Assembly (NCBI GenBank): GCA_016926115.1
Contig: JAFGPF010000064.1
Coordinates: forward strand, 1-64,000
Direction: 5' to 3'
Length of the DNA stretch: 64,000 nucleotides
DNA from: Dehalococcoidales bacterium
Lineage (GTDB): Bacteria > Chloroflexota > Dehalococcoidia > Dehalococcoidales > RBG-16-60-22
This document shows, piece after piece, positions 1 to 9,638 of this stretch. The notes under the pieces were generated by a model. It ran no database searches and was not told where the DNA came from. It saw only the letters and a program-made list of their open reading frames with translations. Every line of letters begins with the position of its first letter. Within the stretch, counting starts at the first letter, position 1. Position numbers and translations under genes: made by a program.

Positions 1-3000
1 ACGGTCAGTGACGGCAACAGCGGCAACAACTACAGCGTGACCTATACACCGGTCAGCACGGGCGCCATTACCTCCAAAGGATTAACGGTTAGTGGTGTCA
101 CCGCCGATAACAAGGTCTACGACGGCAATACCACCGCCACGCTGAATACGGGCAGCGCCGCCTTGGTGGGAGTAGTCGGGAGCGATAATGTAACTCTAGA
201 GACAGGCTCGGCGGCAGGCGTTTTTGCCGATAAAAATATTGGCACGGACAAGGCGGTAACCGTCTCAGGATTGAGCATAGGCGGTGATGACGCAAGCAAT
301 TATTCACTAACACAGCCCACCACCAACGCCAATATAACGGCTAAAACGCTGACGGTCAGCGGCGTCACCACATCCAGTAAAGTCTACGACGGTAGTGCCA
401 ACGCCACGTTGAATACAGACAGCGCCGCATTGGTGGGAGTGGTCGAGGGAGACTCGTTGATATTAAACAAAGGCTCGGCGGCAGGCGCTTTTGACAATAA
501 GAATGTGGGCACGGGCAAGACAGTGACTGTTTCTGGATTAACCATCTCCGGAGATGGCGCCAGTAACTATTCACTAACCCAACCCACCACCACGGCCAGT
601 ATTACTGCCAGGACATTGACCGTCAGCGCCACCGGCGTCAACAGGGTATACGACGGGACTACCTCGGCCAATGTAACCCTATCGGATAACAGGGTTGAAG
701 ATGATACCCTTACCGCCAGTTACACCAGTGCTACCTTCGCAGACAAACACGGGGGCACTGGAAAGACGGTAAACGTCAGCGGTATCTCCATCAGCGGCGA
801 CGACGCTTCTAACTATTCGCTCGCCAGCACTACAGCTGCGACGACAGCCGATGTTTCCGCAAAGTTTATCACGGTTACAGCGGCAGCGGACAGCAAGACC
901 TATGACGGCGATAATACTTCATCCGGCACCCCGACAATTACCTCGGGCTCGCTGGCCTCGGGCGATAACGTCACCTGGACACAGACCTTTGACAACAAAA
1001 ATGTGGGTACCAATAAGACACTGACACCGGCAGGCACAGTAAACGATGGGAATAGCGGTAATAATTACAGCGTGACATTAACTCCTGTGAGTACCGGCGC
1101 CATTACGTCTAAGGCGCTGACAGTAGGCGGCGTCACAGCCGATAACAAAGTATACAGCGGCAATACTACGGCTACGCTGAATACGGATAACGCTACCTTG
1201 GTGGGAATTGTCGGGAGCGAAAATGTAACTCTGGAGACAGGCTCGGCGGCAGGTGCCTTTGCCGATAAGCAAGTGGCTACGGCTAAGGTAGTCACTGTTT
1301 CAGGGCTGACCATAGGCGGAGATGATGTTGCCTATTATTCGCTGACACAGCCGACTACTACCGCTAATATCACACAAAAGGAGTTGACGGTAACCGGCAT
1401 TACAGCTTCTGATAAAGTATATGATGGCAATACGACAGCTACAATCAATACAGATAACGCTACCCTGGTGGGAGCGGTAACCGGAGATAATGTTACCCTG
1501 GAAGTATCTTCTGCGGTTGGGATTTACGCAGACGCTAATGTGGGTACGTGCAAAACGGTCACTATCTCCAGCCTGACCCTCAGCGGCGATGACGCTGGCA
1601 ATTACTCGCTCACCCAGCCCACAACTACAGCCAACATCATAGCCAGTGCTGGTGGCGGAGGTGGTGGGGCTGAAACAGAGTCGACGAATGATACGCAACA
1701 GGGAGATATACTTGCTACGTCCCCCGACGCAACGAGTACCGATACTGATGGTAACGAGTTGAATGTCACAGGCGGAGACATAACCGTTACTACTAATGAA
1801 GAGACTTTAACTGTAAATATCCCGGTAGCACTTGGTGAAGGGGCAACACTGGATTCTTTCACTGACCCGAACGGAGTTACATTCGAAGATAATACACTCG
1901 TAATTACGAGTCAATCTGCAGAAAACGGGAGTCACAGGTTTCAAATAGTAGATGAGGATACGGCTCTCCAATCGACCCTGACAATTAAGACAGGAGAGGC
2001 TACCGGCACCGGCACCAGTGCTGTGGCTGAAGTATTATCAATCAGCGCTGATGCAGAGTTCACAACCAGAGACTTTACATCAGTAGATTCCTTACTGGGC
2101 GAAGTAGCAAGCACAGTAGCCCTAGACCTCAATACTCTACCCGTAGATGCTGAAGTGAAGATAACTACCTCTCTGGAGCCGGATACGGAAGCCCAGAGTG
2201 CGTTCCAGTTGGCCGCGGCTAATGCTGGCATGGAAAGCATTGATATTGCCTATGTGATAAACATTGCTAAAACGAATCTTGAAAACGGTACCGATATCAA
2301 GAGCGCCAGCATTATCATGAAGGCCGGTGCTGAATGGGTCGAAGCACACGGCGGCCAGGATGCGATTAGTATATTCCGCCACGACGCGGAGACAGGCACG
2401 ACGCAGAGGTTGGAAACCATGTTCCTCGGGTACGATGAGCAGGGAAGAGCCGTGTTTAAGGGTGTTTCGCCTGATGGACTCTCGGTATTCGGGCTGGTTG
2501 GAAGAATTGTCCAGAGTGGAAAAGCCGTGGTAAGCACACCTACAGCAACTCCGGAGCAGGTTGAGGAAGTTGCCGGTCTGACGACATTCACCGTAAGCAA
2601 TCTAAGAGTTACCCCGAGTCAGGTTATGAACGGAGAAGTAGTAACTATTACTGCTGACGTGGTCAACACCGGTGATGTAGAGGGAAGCTACACGGTAGTC
2701 TTAAAGATAAACGGTATAGTAGAGACAGACAGCGAGGTTACGCTGAACTCTGGTGCCAGACAACAAGTATCTTCTAGTATAAGCAGAAATATTGCCGGTA
2801 CCTATAACGTAGATGTTAATGGACTTACGGATTCATTTACAGTCAGGGTAGAGGAGGCCCCAGCAACCTCTCCACCGGCTATATCAGTATCTTCTCCACC
2901 AACTGCACCTTTCAATTGGCGTCTGATTGTTGGCATTATTGCCGGGGTAATAATAGTAGCAGGGCTAGTTGTCTTCCTTTCAACAAGACGGGAAACATGG

Positions 3001-3174
3001 AGAGAAGGGTTGGGGAGGAAGATAAACCTTATTTGGGTAACATTAGGCAAAATACTTCCTGGGGTGATGATTCTCTCTCTTTTCTTGTCAAGAAGAGGGA
3101 GTAAATTGACAGGACTATTGGATAGGAAAGTAAAACTTATATGGTCACAATTATCTGGAATCATATCCAGATAG
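1..3174 (+). CDS. YDG/MBG-repeat surface protein, C-terminally anchored (5' end missing)
   Basis: The reading frame is open from base 1, so the gene starts outside the window; 1057 codons are visible. The first ~550 residues are tandem Ig-like units, each with a KVYDG or KTYDG motif and most with a NYSLTQPTT-type end, as in YDG/MBG adhesin repeats. A Gly-rich linker (about residue 555) follows. The region near residues 740-840 resembles the PGF-pre-PGF domain of prokaryotic surface proteins. A CARDB-like domain (about 865-945) and one transmembrane helix (about 970-992) come next, then a basic, partly hydrophobic tail of about 60 residues. An extracellular adhesin or stalk anchored at its C-terminus is the likely role (inference). 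It ends at TAG, and the next gene starts 123 bp later. Confidence 0.85.
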   Translation, partial: TVSDGNSGNNYSVTYTPVSTGAITSKGLTVSGVTADNKVYDGNTTATLNTGSAALVGVVGSDNVTLETGSAAGVFADKNIGTDKAVTVSGLSIGGDDASNYSLTQPTTNANITAKTLTVSGVTTSSKVYDGSANATLNTDSAALVGVVEGDSLILNKGSAAGAFDNKNVGTGKTVTVSGLTISGDGASNYSLTQPTTTASITARTLTVSATGVNRVYDGTTSANVTLSDNRVEDDTLTASYTSATFADKHGGTGKTVNVSGISISGDDASNYSLASTTAATTADVSAKFITVTAAADSKTYDGDNTSSGTPTITSGSLASGDNVTWTQTFDNKNVGTNKTLTPAGTVNDGNSGNNYSVTLTPVSTGAITSKALTVGGVTADNKVYSGNTTATLNTDNATLVGIVGSENVTLETGSAAGAFADKQVATAKVVTVSGLTIGGDDVAYYSLTQPTTTANITQKELTVTGITASDKVYDGNTTATINTDNATLVGAVTGDNVTLEVSSAVGIYADANVGTCKTVTISSLTLSGDDAGNYSLTQPTTTANIIASAGGGGGGAETESTNDTQQGDILATSPDATSTDTDGNELNVTGGDITVTTNEETLTVNIPVALGEGATLDSFTDPNGVTFEDNTLVITSQSAENGSHRFQIVDEDTALQSTLTIKTGEATGTGTSAVAEVLSISADAEFTTRDFTSVDSLLGEVASTVALDLNTLPVDAEVKITTSLEPDTEAQSAFQLAAANAGMESIDIAYVINIAKTNLENGTDIKSASIIMKAGAEWVEAHGGQDAISIFRHDAETGTTQRLETMFLGYDEQGRAVFKGVSPDGLSVFGLVGRIVQSGKAVVSTPTATPEQVEEVAGLTTFTVSNLRVTPSQVMNGEVVTITADVVNTGDVEGSYTVVLKINGIVETDSEVTLNSGARQQVSSSISRNIAGTYNVDVNGLTDSFTVRVEEAPATSPPAISVSSPPTAPFNWRLIVGIIAGVIIVAGLVVFLSTRRETWREGLGRKINLIWVTLGKILPGVMILSLFLSRRGSKLTGLLDRKVKLIWSQLSGIISR
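79..1640 (+). repeat. Six in-frame tandem YDG/MBG repeat units
   Basis: Units of about 250-265 bp begin near 82, 346, 613, 868, 1114 and 1381. Each encodes a short beta-rich start (LTVSGVT-like), then YDG, then an NYSL ending. The fourth unit (868-1113) is a divergent subtype, and the first 36 bases of the window match its end. The array therefore alternates at least two unit types and continues upstream. Near-identical DNA between units 1 and 5 points to duplication or conversion. Confidence 0.85.
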
Positions 3175-3297
3175 TCAAAAAATTGGTGATCTCCTCATTA
3201 AGGTGAGATGGATAGTAAGGGGAAAGCATATACTACAGCGAAGCAGGTAATGATTTAGTGCCACAATAATGACAGCCGGCATCACGGAGGTTAGATT

Positions 3298-5223
3298 ATG
3301 CGTAAAATTACGAAACTTCGAATAATTTCAACGGTATTACTGTTAACTCTTGTTTTCGTTATCTTTCCGGGAGCAGGTTGTAATAAGGAAGCTCTGCCGG
3401 ATACTTCAATCCAAACACCCACCAGAAGTGAAGCCTCAGAGCAATACAAGTGGGATTTATCGTCTTTCTACGAAAGCAGGGATGCCTTTGACAGTGATGT
3501 AGCATTGCTTAAGGAAAAGTACATACCTGAATTGGCAGCGTACAAGGGTAAATTGAATAATGCTGATAATCTCCTTTCTTACTTCCAGCTGAATGCGGAA
3601 GCATCTATCATTCTTGAGAACATTCACGTCTATCCAAACCTTTTGGCAGACCTGGACCAAACAAATGCAGAGGCGACAGAAATGGTAGAAATTGCTTCCA
3701 GCATTCTAGGGGAGTGTGTTAGTGCGGTTTCATTTTCCGAACCGGAAATTCTTGCCTTAGATAATGCCACGATACGGTCTTTTATGGACGATCCCAGGAT
3801 GACTACATATCGGTACTACCTGCAGACTTTGTTGGACCAGAAGGAACACGTTTTATCCGATGGAGAAGAGCAAATTCTTGCTTATGCGTCAGAAATATCA
3901 GGTTCTCCAGAAAATATCTTTGATAAAGCCATGTTCGCCGACATGGAAAACCCCGCCATTTTGGATGAGGATGGCAAGCAAGTTGGATTAACGCCGATAG
4001 TTTATGCTGATATTATGAAAGGCTCCGATAGGGAATATAGAAGAGTGGCCTATGAGGCCAAATGTGAGGCTCTCAGAGATATAAATTACACACTTGCGGC
4101 TACATATATTGCCGAGGTGAAGTTGAACATCTTCTTTGCCAAAGCCAGAAAATATGATTCGGCTCTGGAAGCAACTCTGGCTTCAGACCATATTCCGAGG
4201 AGTATTTATGATAACCTGGTGGCATCCGTGAATGCTAATCTTGATTACCTCCATAAATATTTCTCTCTCCAGAGAAGGGTTTGGGACCTTGATGAGCTTC
4301 ATGGTTATGATACTGGCTTGCCTCTGGTGGCAGACTACGATTTTCAGTTGTCATATGACGAAGCCGCCGAACTGATCGCCGCCGCGCTCAAGCCACTAGG
4401 GGGTGACTACGTGGCCGATTTCAATCATGGTATCCGGAGCCAATGGGTAGACGTCTATCCGGATGAGCACAAGTATACTGGTGGATATCAATGGGGAACC
4501 TATACTTCGCACCCGTACATTCTGATGAATTATGACAATTCTCTGCGTTCAGTATTGACCCTGGCACATGAAATGGGGCATGCCCTTAACACGGCATATT
4601 CCAACAGGGCGCAGGACTACTGGAATGCCGATTATACCATCTTTACGGCTGAAGTTGCCTCAACAGCCAATGAGTTTCTTGTTATGGACTACCTGATAAA
4701 GAATGCCAGAACGGAAGATGAACGGTTGTACCTATTGTTGAAACAAATTGATAATATCAGGGGAACCGTTTATCTCCAGGTTATGTTTAGCGAATTTGAA
4801 CAGACAGTGCATGAAAAAGCGGAGGCTGGTGAGCCACTTTCGGCAGAAGTGCTGAATGACCTGTACCTGGAGCTAATACAGAAATATTACGGGGCAGATT
4901 ACACGGTTGATGAAATGAACGGGGTTAGCTGGAGCCGGATTCCTCATTTCTACAGCGCTTTCTACGTTTACCAATATGCAACTTCAATGGCAGCATCTTA
5001 CCAACTGGTGAATAACATCATCGAAGGCAAAGAGGGCGCCATAGATAATTACCTTACTTTTCTCTCAGCCGGTGGGTCGGACTATCCTGTCGAACTTTTG
5101 AGGAATGCCGGTGTGGATATGAATTCATCTTCTCCGGTAGACAATCTGCTTGCTTACTTCGGTGAACTGGTAGATGAGGCAGAAGGACTGCTCTTTGAGG
5201 AATACACTGGAGATTCTGATTGA
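3298..5223 (+). CDS. M3-family oligoendopeptidase F-like metallopeptidase, lipoprotein
   Basis: A zinc peptidase of the M3/PepF family, 641 residues, close to the usual ~600. The HExxH zinc motif is AHEMGHALN with His424, Glu425 and His428, and the distal Glu is probably Glu452 in AEVAS. The C-terminal third carries the family's typical substrate-binding region (SRIPHFYSAFYVYQYATS). The N-terminus is a lipoprotein signal: basic start, hydrophobic core, lipobox GAGC with Cys28. The enzyme should therefore sit outside the cytoplasmic membrane, which is unusual because PepF is normally cytosolic. A good ribosome site (ggagg) lies about 8 bases before the ATG. It may trim extracellular peptides for import, but no neighbour proves this. 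Confidence 0.9.
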   Translation: MRKITKLRIISTVLLLTLVFVIFPGAGCNKEALPDTSIQTPTRSEASEQYKWDLSSFYESRDAFDSDVALLKEKYIPELAAYKGKLNNADNLLSYFQLNAEASIILENIHVYPNLLADLDQTNAEATEMVEIASSILGECVSAVSFSEPEILALDNATIRSFMDDPRMTTYRYYLQTLLDQKEHVLSDGEEQILAYASEISGSPENIFDKAMFADMENPAILDEDGKQVGLTPIVYADIMKGSDREYRRVAYEAKCEALRDINYTLAATYIAEVKLNIFFAKARKYDSALEATLASDHIPRSIYDNLVASVNANLDYLHKYFSLQRRVWDLDELHGYDTGLPLVADYDFQLSYDEAAELIAAALKPLGGDYVADFNHGIRSQWVDVYPDEHKYTGGYQWGTYTSHPYILMNYDNSLRSVLTLAHEMGHALNTAYSNRAQDYWNADYTIFTAEVASTANEFLVMDYLIKNARTEDERLYLLLKQIDNIRGTVYLQVMFSEFEQTVHEKAEAGEPLSAEVLNDLYLELIQKYYGADYTVDEMNGVSWSRIPHFYSAFYVYQYATSMAASYQLVNNIIEGKEGAIDNYLTFLSAGGSDYPVELLRNAGVDMNSSSPVDNLLAYFGELVDEAEGLLFEEYTGDSD

Positions 5224-5301
5224 CCAGGGCGTTGTTGAGATATAACCGCGAGAAGCAGGGCTGAACGTGCCGAAATTCTGTTTTCTATGAACGTTGCTAT
5301 A

Positions 5302-5487
5302 TTACAGGGAGAAAAACCCGAAAATTACCGCGGCAATTACGATGCCCATAAGTCCGACCATGAACCCGCTACTGACTAAATTCCGTGCCTTCTGGTTATT
5401 CTGGTAAAGCCTGACCAAGCCACGTCCGAAAAGAGCAGCTGCAATCAGGAAAAAAACGAAAGCAACGATAAATGTTACAAAGTGCAT
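5302..5487 (-). CDS. Small two-helix membrane protein, last gene of hydrogenase operon
   Basis: A 61-residue protein with two hydrophobic helices (about residues 4-24 and 42-60) joined by a basic segment containing RLYQNNQKARN. The start overlaps the end of the maturation protease gene by 13 bases and has its own GGAG site, so translation is probably coupled. I recognise no family. Its position suggests a role with the membrane-bound hydrogenase, such as a small stabilising subunit, but that is inference. Confidence 0.65.
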   Translation of the reverse strand: MHFVTFIVAFVFFLIAAALFGRGLVRLYQNNQKARNLVSSGFMVGLMGIVIAAVIFGFFSL

Positions 5488-5987
5488 GAATTTACACTCC
5501 TTTCAAGTCCGGCAAAATTTTCGCGGCAGAGTTCGCATAGTAAATCGAATGCTTTATCGGCGGCTTCCCGGACAGACGGGGTAAATTGCGTACCCCAATC
5601 CAGCTTTTCCGGCCGGGTAACCAGGAAGAATGTCTCCGGTTTGTAACCGAGCAGGCCCCACATCTGTACCAGTTCGATGACGCCAACCTGGTGGAAGGAA
5701 ATTATCCTCTTCCCGGGTTCGTTGAAATCAGGCCCGGGTTTAAAAAGGCATATCTCCCCGCTCGGCATATCGAGCATCATAACGTCGACAGCAATCAGGC
5801 GCGTGATTCCTTCCAGTGAACCGAGCAGGTTGAAGCCGCCGACACCACCTTCTTCAACTCTCACATTCGCCGGCAACTCAGTTTCCATAAGTCTCCGGGC
5901 GACACTGACACCGAAACCTTCATCACACATGACGATATTGCCAACACCCAGTATTAAAGTGGTCTCCGGAGAAATTTGATTTTTCAA
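5475..5987 (-). CDS. [NiFe] hydrogenase maturation protease (HyaD/HybD family)
   Basis: An endopeptidase that removes the C-terminal tail of the hydrogenase large subunit after nickel insertion. The start of the mature fold is clear: LILGVGNIVMCDEGFGV, with the nickel-sensing acid at DEGFG. A second acid lies in AVDVMMLD, and the His of SFHQVG matches the conserved third ligand. I chose the TTG at 5987 (MKNQISPE). It follows the cytochrome b stop by 4 bases and has AAGGA at good spacing. An ATG at 6056 would overlap cytochrome b by 65 bases and add an unlikely extension. Length from TTG is 170 residues, normal for the family. Confidence 0.88.
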   Translation of the reverse strand: MKNQISPETTLILGVGNIVMCDEGFGVSVARRLMETELPANVRVEEGGVGGFNLLGSLEGITRLIAVDVMMLDMPSGEICLFKPGPDFNEPGKRIISFHQVGVIELVQMWGLLGYKPETFFLVTRPEKLDWGTQFTPSVREAADKAFDLLCELCRENFAGLERSVNSCTL

Positions 5988-5991
5988 TGTG

Positions 5992-6606
5992 CTATTCCTT
6001 GGTCTCTTCGGCACCGGTAAGCAGGTGCATTTCTTTAATTTCAGAGAATTTTTCACGGATGGTCAGGTAGACATGAATCATCATAAATATGACGAACAAC
6101 CAGGTAACGACGAAGTGGGCGATTCTTACTTCTATCTCATTGTTAAACCATCCGTAGTTGAACCAGCTGAAGGCACCGTCGGGGTATTTCAAAGCCAGCC
6201 CGGAAATTATCTGGAAGATAATCAGGATGAAAGCAAAGCAATAGGAAATCATCTGGAGAGGGTTGTATTTGTTCTTTAGTTCCGGCTCTTTACCCATATA
6301 GGCATAGTAATTGAGTACCCGGGGGAGCAGCTTGAGGTCGGACCATGCGGGGATAAAGGAACGCCAGTCCCGGTCCCGGCCGACGAACATGGCGATAATG
6401 CGCGCCACGGCGGCAATTACGAGGACGGCGGCAAAAAAGAAGTGTACACCCCTCGTCAGCGACATCAGGAACCCGGCGCCGCCTACGAAGGGGTTGTGGA
6501 TATAAAAGCCGGTGATAATTAACAGGATAATCGAGACAATAATTACTTCATGAAGGATACGGAAAGACAGCGGGTGTCTCAGCGTACTGCTTTTTGTGTT
6601 TGTCAT
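5992..6606 (-). CDS. Ni/Fe-hydrogenase cytochrome b subunit (HyaC family)
   Basis: A 204-residue integral membrane protein with four or more hydrophobic helices. It passes electrons from the periplasmic hydrogenase to the quinone pool via b hemes. Histidines suited to heme binding occur in the first helix (RILHEVIIVSI), in RGVHFFFA, and in the last helix (IAHFVVTWLFVIFMMIHVYL). This pattern fits the HyaC/di-heme cytochrome b family. It lies 10 bp after the large subunit gene and 4 bp before the protease start, inside one operon. Confidence 0.88.
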   Translation of the reverse strand: MTNTKSSTLRHPLSFRILHEVIIVSIILLIITGFYIHNPFVGGAGFLMSLTRGVHFFFAAVLVIAAVARIIAMFVGRDRDWRSFIPAWSDLKLLPRVLNYYAYMGKEPELKNKYNPLQMISYCFAFILIIFQIISGLALKYPDGAFSWFNYGWFNNEIEVRIAHFVVTWLFVIFMMIHVYLTIREKFSEIKEMHLLTGAEETKE

Positions 6607-6616
6607 TCTTTACCCC

Positions 6617-8200
6617 CTATACCACCTTATATATTTTAATATCGTTCGTTTTGGGGTCGATTAGATGTACGGCACAGGCCAGGCACGGGTCGAAGGAGCG
6701 TATGATGCGTACCACGTTAATGGGATTATCAACATCGGGCACCGGAGCGCCGATAAGCGATTGTTCATACGGGCCGCGGACTCCTTGCTCATCTCTGGGC
6801 GAGGCGTTCCAGGTGCTGGGGACCACCAGCTGGTAATTCTTGATGCGGTGGTCCTGTACGTCTATCCAGTGCGCCAGCGCGCCGCGCGGCGCGTCCCAGG
6901 CCCCCATACCGCGTGCCCTGGCAGGTACCGGCTTGTCCTTCATACCTATGATTGGCCCGGCCGTAGCCAGTTCGATAAGGCGGTCGACCCAGGCCAGTCC
7001 GGCTTCGCCGACGAGTTTCGACTCCACGGCGCGGCAGAAGTGACGGGCGACCGCTCCGGGCTTGGCACCGGCATCGACGAGAGACATCAATTCCGGATAG
7101 CGGTTGACCAGCCCCCGGGCGAGTGGCCCCACCTCCATTGCTTCGCCTCCGTACCGTGGTGATTTGAGGAAGGAGTAGGCACCTTCCTTGTGGACATTGA
7201 ACTCGGTCATTCCCTCGCTGGGATGTAAGGTTTTGACACCTGCGGGGTAATCGTACCAGGAGTGCTCGACGGCTTCGGTTACCTGGCCGAAATCCACCGG
7301 TTGGGCCGGATTCAAAGCCCCGCCGGTAATAGCACCGCCGCCGACAAGAGGGTTGCTGCCGCCGAGGGCATAATCGGCCGGACCGGCGGCATCACTTTGC
7401 GGGAACATGGGATAGCAGAGATAGTTACCGCCCGTGTTACCCAGTCCCATTGTAGCCAGGGGAAGCAGTGGACCGGTACCGACGGCTACCACATCGGGAA
7501 GGTAGATTTCATTGACGAATTTTACCTGTTCTTCCCACAGGGCACGGAACTCCAGAAGCTCTTCCCGCGAGGGCGTGGCCGTGCAGCCGCCGCTGATGAT
7601 GGCGTTGGGGTGAGGCTGTATGCCGCAGATATAGTTAAGCATCTTCTGCGACTTGGCTTTCATTTCTATAGACTTGATATAGTGAGAAACCAGCGTGGTG
7701 ACCGTCTCCGGGTCGTTCACGGAAAATTCGTCCGGTTCGTAGCGCGGCGTGAAAGGTGAGGTATCGCCTTTTTTTACGAGGGCTACTATTTTATCCTTCA
7801 GCGCCAGCAGATCCGGGTCACTGCCTTGATAACCGGCTACCGCCATGATGTCCAGGTAGTCCAGCGCCGAGAGTACGTAGAAATGGATGAAGTGGTCGTG
7901 CATATAGAGGCCGGCGCAGAAGAGGTTGCGCATCAATCTGCCGGCTTCCGGAATATCGATATCGAAAGCGTGGTCGAGAGCTTGAGCCGAAGCTATGGCG
8001 TGTACGCCTTCGCAAACACCGCAGACCCGGCTGGTTATGTACGGAGCATCCCGCGGGTCGCGGTCTTTTAAAAGTACTTCCCAGCCCCTCGCCATGGTAC
8101 CGGCTGACCAGGCGTCCTTGACAGCCCCGTTTTCCACTTCAACCTCAATTTTGAGGTGTCCTTCGATACGGGTCATGGGGTCGATAACAATACGTGCCAT
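6617..8200 (-). CDS. [NiFe] hydrogenase large subunit, membrane-bound uptake type
   Basis: The catalytic subunit, 527 residues. Four nickel-ligand cysteines are visible: Cys60 and Cys63 in RVCGVCEGVH, and Cys506 and Cys509 in DPCLACAVH. A 15-residue tail follows His512 and is presumably removed by the protease two genes downstream. The N-terminus (RIVIDPMTRIEGHLKIEVEV) is typical of group 1 respiratory uptake hydrogenases. The start ATG follows a GGAG site and lies 3 bases after the small-subunit stop. The partner small subunit has a Tat signal, so the complex should face outside. Group-level assignment within group 1 would need a tree. Confidence 0.95.
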   Translation of the reverse strand: MARIVIDPMTRIEGHLKIEVEVENGAVKDAWSAGTMARGWEVLLKDRDPRDAPYITSRVCGVCEGVHAIASAQALDHAFDIDIPEAGRLMRNLFCAGLYMHDHFIHFYVLSALDYLDIMAVAGYQGSDPDLLALKDKIVALVKKGDTSPFTPRYEPDEFSVNDPETVTTLVSHYIKSIEMKAKSQKMLNYICGIQPHPNAIISGGCTATPSREELLEFRALWEEQVKFVNEIYLPDVVAVGTGPLLPLATMGLGNTGGNYLCYPMFPQSDAAGPADYALGGSNPLVGGGAITGGALNPAQPVDFGQVTEAVEHSWYDYPAGVKTLHPSEGMTEFNVHKEGAYSFLKSPRYGGEAMEVGPLARGLVNRYPELMSLVDAGAKPGAVARHFCRAVESKLVGEAGLAWVDRLIELATAGPIIGMKDKPVPARARGMGAWDAPRGALAHWIDVQDHRIKNYQLVVPSTWNASPRDEQGVRGPYEQSLIGAPVPDVDNPINVVRIIRSFDPCLACAVHLIDPKTNDIKIYKVV

Positions 8201-8203
8201 ATT

Positions 8204-9316
8204 CTAACTCTCCTTCCCTGCCTCTTTGTCGTCATTCTCACCGTTGCTCTTCCAGCGTCCCGTAGCCCGGCTTACCAGCATATCCAGTCCGACACCTGCG
8301 GCCACGGCACCACCGATGGTTGCCATTAGTTTATCGATTTCAACGCGCCCGATTCCCGGAAGCTCGACATCGAACTGGCGTTCATACATCGGATTGACCG
8401 ACTCGTAAAATTCAGGTTCGGAGCAGGCAACACAGGGATGGTTCGCCTTGATGCAGTAGTTGGTGCGGTTGTTCCAGAGACGTTTCCAGCAGTCCTGGTT
8501 TGCCCAGGGGCCCTTGCAGCCCTTGAGATACAGACACCAGCCCTGCTGTTTCGGGTCTCCCCAATCGGTCAGGAAACGGCCGGCTTCGAAATGGCCGCGC
8601 CGTTCGCAGTTCTCGTGCTGGTTTTGGCCGTAGAAAGCCACCGGGCGGTAAAATTCATCTAGTTCCGGTACAGTGCCGAAGGTGAGGTAGTGAATGATGA
8701 CGGCTACGAGGCGTTCGGGGTGCAGGGGACAGGTGGGGAGGTTGATAACCGGCTTTTCTCCGACGTCATCGTAATAGTGGTGTTTCTGCGTGCCGCGGAA
8801 GAGGTAGCCGACGGCATCGGTAGGGCCGGAGCGCGGGATACCGCCGTAGGTGGCGCAGGAGCCCACGCAAACGATTGCCGCAGCTTTCCGGGCTGCTTCT
8901 CTGACGATGTCCTTAAAGGGCTTGCCGCCGATGGTACAGAACAGACCTTCTTCGGCCAGTGGAATGGCGCCTTCGATGACGAGGATATAACCGCCCTCTC
9001 CGATAGTATTCGCCAGGGCTTCTTCCGCCTGGTGTCCGGAGGCAGCCATGGCCGTCTCGTTATATCGCAGTGAGATAGTGTCGAGGAGTATGGATACGGC
9101 GGGCGGTTCCATGCTATTCAGGAATGACTCCACGCAACCGGCGCAGTCCTGACCCTCCAGCCAGACGACCGCCGGTTTGCCCAGGGACTCTTCCAGGGCT
9201 TTGACGGCTTTCGGGGTCAGTGCTTGGCTGAGACCCAGGAGAGCCAGTGAGGCGCTGGCTATCTTGATAAAGTCCCGTCGTGTTAGTTCAGGCGTTCTGA
9301 GCTTATATATATCCAT
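8204..9316 (-). CDS. [NiFe] hydrogenase small subunit with Tat signal
   Basis: A 370-residue electron-transfer subunit. The twin-arginine signal is at residues 11-40 (LTRRDFIKIASASLALLGL). Proximal 4Fe-4S ligands start with Cys58 and Cys61 in EGQDCAGC, followed by GSCATYGG and TCPLHPE. The His/Cys cluster motifs HENCERRG, GWCLYLKGCKGP, NQDCWKR and NHPCVACSE form the distal and medial sites. The C-terminus has only a weak hydrophobic stretch (MATIGGAVAAGVGLDML), shorter than the usual HyaA anchor. It is the second gene of the operon, 40 bp after the small winged-helix gene. Confidence 0.95.
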   Translation of the reverse strand: MDIYKLRTPELTRRDFIKIASASLALLGLSQALTPKAVKALEESLGKPAVVWLEGQDCAGCVESFLNSMEPPAVSILLDTISLRYNETAMAASGHQAEEALANTIGEGGYILVIEGAIPLAEEGLFCTIGGKPFKDIVREAARKAAAIVCVGSCATYGGIPRSGPTDAVGYLFRGTQKHHYYDDVGEKPVINLPTCPLHPERLVAVIIHYLTFGTVPELDEFYRPVAFYGQNQHENCERRGHFEAGRFLTDWGDPKQQGWCLYLKGCKGPWANQDCWKRLWNNRTNYCIKANHPCVACSEPEFYESVNPMYERQFDVELPGIGRVEIDKLMATIGGAVAAGVGLDMLVSRATGRWKSNGENDDKEAGKES

Positions 9317-9356
9317 TTTCCCTCCTGTCCTGTAGTTTTATACCCTTTTTAGCACA

Positions 9357-9638
9357 TTAGTCAGTGTTATCCCCGCTGAGCTTAAGAGCATTCGCCAGCA
9401 GGGCTATACCTTCTTTTGTGCAGAATTGTTTTTTGGCTGAATCCAGAAAAACGCCCGAAGAATCCACCTCCATAATTTCGAGATGCGCTCTTACCGTTCT
9501 TACGTCCATTTCCAATCCGCAAGATAATTGATAAACATCGACACAGCCACGTCCGGTTTGATTTACAATTTCTAATAGCTTGTCTCTTATTCTCTTGTGC
9601 CTGGCCAGATAATCCTGCTGGCGAACATTTCTTACCAT
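9357..9638 (-). CDS. Small winged-helix-like protein heading the hydrogenase operon
   Basis: A 93-residue soluble protein. Residues about 12-60 look like a winged-helix domain: a KRIRDKLLEIVN helix, then VDVYQLSCGLEMDVRTVRAHLEIME as helix-turn-helix, then a short beta wing. Cys residues at about 32, 40 and 73 could bind metal or sense redox, but their spacing fits no motif I know. It is the first gene downstream of a consensus promoter and 40 bp before the hydrogenase small subunit. An autoregulator of the hydrogenase operon is plausible but unproven. Confidence 0.65.
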   Translation of the reverse strand: MVRNVRQQDYLARHKRIRDKLLEIVNQTGRGCVDVYQLSCGLEMDVRTVRAHLEIMEVDSSGVFLDSAKKQFCTKEGIALLANALKLSGDNTD

